DNA from: JAVJPJ01 sp040217295 | GTDB taxonomy: Bacteria > Pseudomonadota > Alphaproteobacteria > Rhodobacterales > Rhodobacteraceae | Assembly (NCBI GenBank): GCA_964460185.1 | Contig: CAYWTM010000142.1 | Span: 1-7,938, forward strand | DNA length: 7,938 nucleotides | Direction of reading: 5' to 3' | In this document: piece by piece, positions 6,495 through 7,938 of the stretch | Numbering within the stretch: the first letter of the stretch is position 1 | How the letters are laid out: each line of letters begins with the position of its first letter | The notes under the pieces: generated by a model | The model's database searches: none | What the model saw: the letters and a program-made list of their open reading frames with translations, nothing else | What the model was told of the DNA's origin: nothing | Program-made: the position numbers and the translations under genes

Positions 6495-7588
6495 GCCAGA
6501 AGCCAATCATCACGTTGGAAAGCGTGGAAAAGTATTATGGCGACTATCACGCCTTGCGCGGGATCACGGCCGATATCGGGCAGGGGGAATTCTTTTCCCT
6601 TCTGGGTCCGTCGGGTTGTGGCAAGACCACGCTCTTGCGCGCCATCGCCGGGTTCGAGGATATCTCGAGCGGGCGGATCATGCTGTCGGGGCAGGATATG
6701 GAAGGGGTGCCCCCCAACAACCGGCCCACCAACATGGTGTTCCAGTCCTACGCGATCTTTCCGCATCTCAGCGTATCCGAAAACGTCGGCTTTGGCCTTC
6801 GGAAATCGGGGATGAGCCGGGATGAAAAGCGCCGTGCCGTGGGTGAGGCGCTCGACATGGTCGGTTTGGGCGAATTCGGCGGCCGCGCGGCTCATGCGCT
6901 TTCGGGGGGGCAACGTCAGCGCGTGGCGCTGGCGCGCGCGCTGATCCTGAAACCCAAGGTCCTTTTGCTGGATGAGCCCCTGTCCGCACTTGACAAGAAA
7001 ATGCGCGAGGTGATGCAGGTCGAACTGATCAAGCTGCAGCGCGAAGTTGGCATCACCTTCATCCTGGTCACCCACGATCAGGAAGAGGCGCTGGTCATGT
7101 CCGACCGGATCGCCGTGATGTTCGAAGGGAGCATTGCGCAACTCGACGATCCCGAGACTCTCTATCGTCGCCCAAAATCTCGGCGCGTGGCGGAATTCAT
7201 CGGGATGATGAATTTCCTGCCTGCCCAAGCGACCGAGGGGCCCGATGGCGGCGCGTCGGTCGAGGTGGCGGGGCTTGGCCGGATGGACCTGCTGGCTGTC
7301 CAATGCCCAAGCGGTGTGCCCATAGGCAAGGCAGAGGTCGGTGTGCGCCCCGAAAGCCTGACTCTGCTATACGAAGGGCAGGGGGCCGAGGCGGGGCGGG
7401 CGGCCACGGGATCGGTGACCGAGGTCGTCTATTACGGCGACATGACCTATTACGATGTCCTTCTCGACGGCACGCAGAGCACCGTCACGCTTTCCATGAA
7501 GAACCTGTTCGGCCGCGAGGTGCTGGACCGCGGCGCCCGCGCGCGGGTTGCCTGGGATCCGCGTGCGCTTGTCCTCTTCGCCGACTGA
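6491..7588 (+). CDS. potA: ABC transporter ATP-binding protein, PotA-type (spermidine/putrescine class)
   Basis: The 365-residue ATPase subunit powers import through the two permeases from the cytoplasmic face. All nucleotide-binding motifs are present: Walker A GPSGCGKT (39-46), Q-loop Q85 (VFQSYAIFPHL), signature LSGGQ (137-141), Walker B VLLLDEP (157-163), D-loop SALD (165-168) and H-loop H195 (THDQEEA). A C-terminal TOBE-type regulatory domain covers about 280-363 (for example VGVRPESLTLL and SVTEVVYYGDMTYYDV), as in PotA, FbpC and related importers. The frame is open upstream to 6338, but GTG at 6491 is chosen: it overlaps the potC stop (GTGA), has GGAGGG at 6480-6485 with a 5-base spacer, and yields the normal PotA length. 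No substrate-binding protein gene lies beside it. Related importers for iron or 2-aminoethylphosphonate cannot be fully excluded. Confidence 0.9.
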   Translation: MSQKPIITLESVEKYYGDYHALRGITADIGQGEFFSLLGPSGCGKTTLLRAIAGFEDISSGRIMLSGQDMEGVPPNNRPTNMVFQSYAIFPHLSVSENVGFGLRKSGMSRDEKRRAVGEALDMVGLGEFGGRAAHALSGGQRQRVALARALILKPKVLLLDEPLSALDKKMREVMQVELIKLQREVGITFILVTHDQEEALVMSDRIAVMFEGSIAQLDDPETLYRRPKSRRVAEFIGMMNFLPAQATEGPDGGASVEVAGLGRMDLLAVQCPSGVPIGKAEVGVRPESLTLLYEGQGAEAGRAATGSVTEVVYYGDMTYYDVLLDGTQSTVTLSMKNLFGREVLDRGARARVAWDPRALVLFAD

Positions 7589-7628
7589 GCGAAGCGTCGG
7601 TTCCCCTGCCGGGCGCCGGCTGGCGTCC

Positions 7629-7662
7629 GGGGGCGAGCCGGGCGCCGGGGGCGGGCAGGGGG
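7629..7662 (+). other. Candidate G-quadruplex motif
   Basis: Five G-runs lie on the plus strand: 7629-7633 (5 G), 7640-7642 (3 G), 7647-7651 (5 G), 7653-7655 (3 G) and 7658-7662 (5 G), separated by 6, 4, 1 and 2 bases. This satisfies the usual G3+N1-7 quadruplex rule with one run to spare. It begins 41 bases after the potA stop on the mRNA-sense strand, so it could form in the 3' end of that transcript. Very GC-rich DNA produces such motifs by chance, so function is not established. Confidence 0.5.
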
Positions 7663-7681
7663 CCGATGTCGGTGGCCGGAT

Positions 7682-7700
7682 GGGGGCCGGCCGGGCCCCC
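7682..7700. repeat. GC-only inverted repeat (hairpin) between convergent genes
   Basis: GGGGGCC (7682-7688) pairs with GGCCCCC (7694-7700) around the loop GGCCG, a 7-bp stem made only of G-C pairs; the inner GGCCGGCC is itself palindromic. It has no T-run on either side, so it is not a standard intrinsic terminator. It could slow or stop polymerase from either direction, or protect a processed 3' end. The structure is read from the sequence and the role is inference. Confidence 0.45.
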
Positions 7701-7755
7701 GTGCCGACGCGGGGGGAGCCGATTCCGCCGGGCCTTCGCCGCCGGTGGAGCCTTG

Positions 7756-7781
7756 CCGGAGCGGGCTTCCGGAGCGGGCTT
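7756..7781. repeat. 13-bp perfect tandem duplication
   Basis: CCGGAGCGGGCTT occurs twice, back to back, at 7756-7768 and 7769-7781 with no mismatch. The unit is not a multiple of three, which fits non-coding DNA. It probably arose by replication slippage. Confidence 0.85.
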
Positions 7782-7800
7782 GTGACGGCCGGCCCGGCGG

Positions 7801-7938
7801 TCACCCGGTGCGGCGGCCGAGGGGCTGGGCGGGGGCGCCCTCGTCGCCGAAGGCCGCGTCGTCGTCCAGCGGCTCTTCGCCCGGAGGGAGCGCCCTGGCG
7901 CTGGCGGCGGGGTTGTCGCCGTCCATCCGGTCGTCCAT
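7801..7938 (-). CDS. Partial unrecognised gene, acidic C-terminal tail (3' end of a minus-strand frame)
   Basis: On the minus strand a frame of 45 codons runs from the right window edge to a TGA at 7803-7801. It reads MDDRMDGDNPAASARALP then GEEPLDDDAAFGDEGAP and ends PLGRRTG. The last three window bases happen to be an in-frame ATG, so it is either a tiny complete frame or, more likely, the end of a longer gene continuing to the right. Nearly every third codon position is G or C, in keeping with genuine genes here, while the other frames give Arg/Gly-rich nonsense. The composition (Asp/Glu clusters plus Ala, Pro and Gly) suggests a disordered acidic tail. I do not recognise the family and give no function. 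It is convergent with the ABC ATPase gene. Confidence 0.45.
   Translation of the reverse strand: MDDRMDGDNPAASARALPPGEEPLDDDAAFGDEGAPAQPLGRRTG

Larger units (their letters stand above)
7589..7800. other. Extremely GC-rich non-coding region after the ABC operon
   Basis: No supported gene is seen here. Hand counts give about 85% GC for 7621-7740 and 80% for 7741-7800, against about 63% in the transporter genes. The region contains the 12-bp direct repeat GCCGGGCGCCGG (7608-7619 and 7637-7648), a G-quadruplex-type run of G-tracts (7629-7662), a GC hairpin (7682-7700) and a 13-bp tandem duplication (7756-7781). It lies between the end of the ATPase gene and the end of a convergent minus-strand frame, so it could serve as a transcription barrier between them. 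No T-tract terminator is visible. Confidence 0.6.

Noticed and set aside
4774..7303. Chain of long minus-strand open frames antisense to the ABC transporter genes
   Set aside because: Products are Gln/Arg/Asp/His-rich low-complexity sequences, exactly what the antisense of hydrophobic permease codons gives. No ribosome binding sites or motifs were seen.
7303..7785. Plus-strand frame through the end of potA and the GC-rich region
   Set aside because: It overlaps potA in another frame and gives a Gly/Arg/Ala-rich product expected from random GC-rich DNA.
7367..7804. 145-codon minus-strand frame starting with GTG that overlaps the stop of the edge frame
   Set aside because: It runs deep into the antisense of potA, and its sequence is Pro/Arg/Ala-rich without motifs. 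The GTGA overlap is probably chance.
1..7938. Mobile element, CRISPR array, toxin-antitoxin or defence system
   Set aside because: I looked for transposase or integrase frames, regularly spaced repeats, tRNA-like attachment sites and small paired genes and saw none. Except for the partial edge frame, each coding stretch is assigned to a common housekeeping or transport family.

Overview
The window looks like a chromosomal housekeeping segment from an alphaproteobacterium, most likely a member of the Rhodobacteraceae (Roseobacter/Rhodobacter relatives). The grounds are the high GC content (about 63-65% by hand count of typical coding rows), the strong third-position G/C preference, the alphaproteobacterial style of S9 (an N-terminal extension of about 40 residues) and L13, the CtaA/COX15 type of heme A synthase, and an ECHDC3-like crotonase of a type also found in mitochondria. 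The taxonomic call is inference from family resemblance, not from a search.

Left part (1-2088, + strand): the C-terminal half of heme A synthase (ctaA) runs in from outside the window and overlaps by 4 bases an M32 (Taq-type) metallocarboxypeptidase that carries all the family's signature motifs. Middle (2107-3426): a crotonase-fold protein on the minus strand, convergent with the peptidase gene with only 18 bases between them, is divergently paired with a small PaaI-type hotdog thioesterase. Both handle acyl-CoA thioesters by family, and they share a 90-base intergenic region.

Centre (3427-4683): the rplM-rpsI operon for ribosomal proteins L13 and S9. It has a recognisable sigma70-type promoter preceded by an AT-rich island, a hairpin placed almost at the predicted 5' end of the transcript, and a classic intrinsic terminator after rpsI.

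Right part (4816-7588): a three-gene ABC importer of the spermidine/putrescine class (permease, permease, ATPase) joined by 4-base stop/start overlaps. No substrate-binding protein gene is present in the window. After the ATPase gene the composition jumps to about 80-85% GC across roughly 210 bases of apparently non-coding DNA. That stretch holds a candidate G-quadruplex motif, a strong GC hairpin and short direct repeats. The window ends inside or at the start of a minus-strand reading frame whose 45 visible residues form an acidic, Pro/Ala/Gly-rich tail.

I see no mobile element, CRISPR array, tRNA/rRNA gene, defence locus or obviously new multi-gene system. The points worth checking are regulatory and structural: the rplM leader hairpin, the GC-rich G4-bearing region behind the ABC operon, the paired hairpins ahead of that operon, and a crotonase that lacks both canonical hydratase glutamates.
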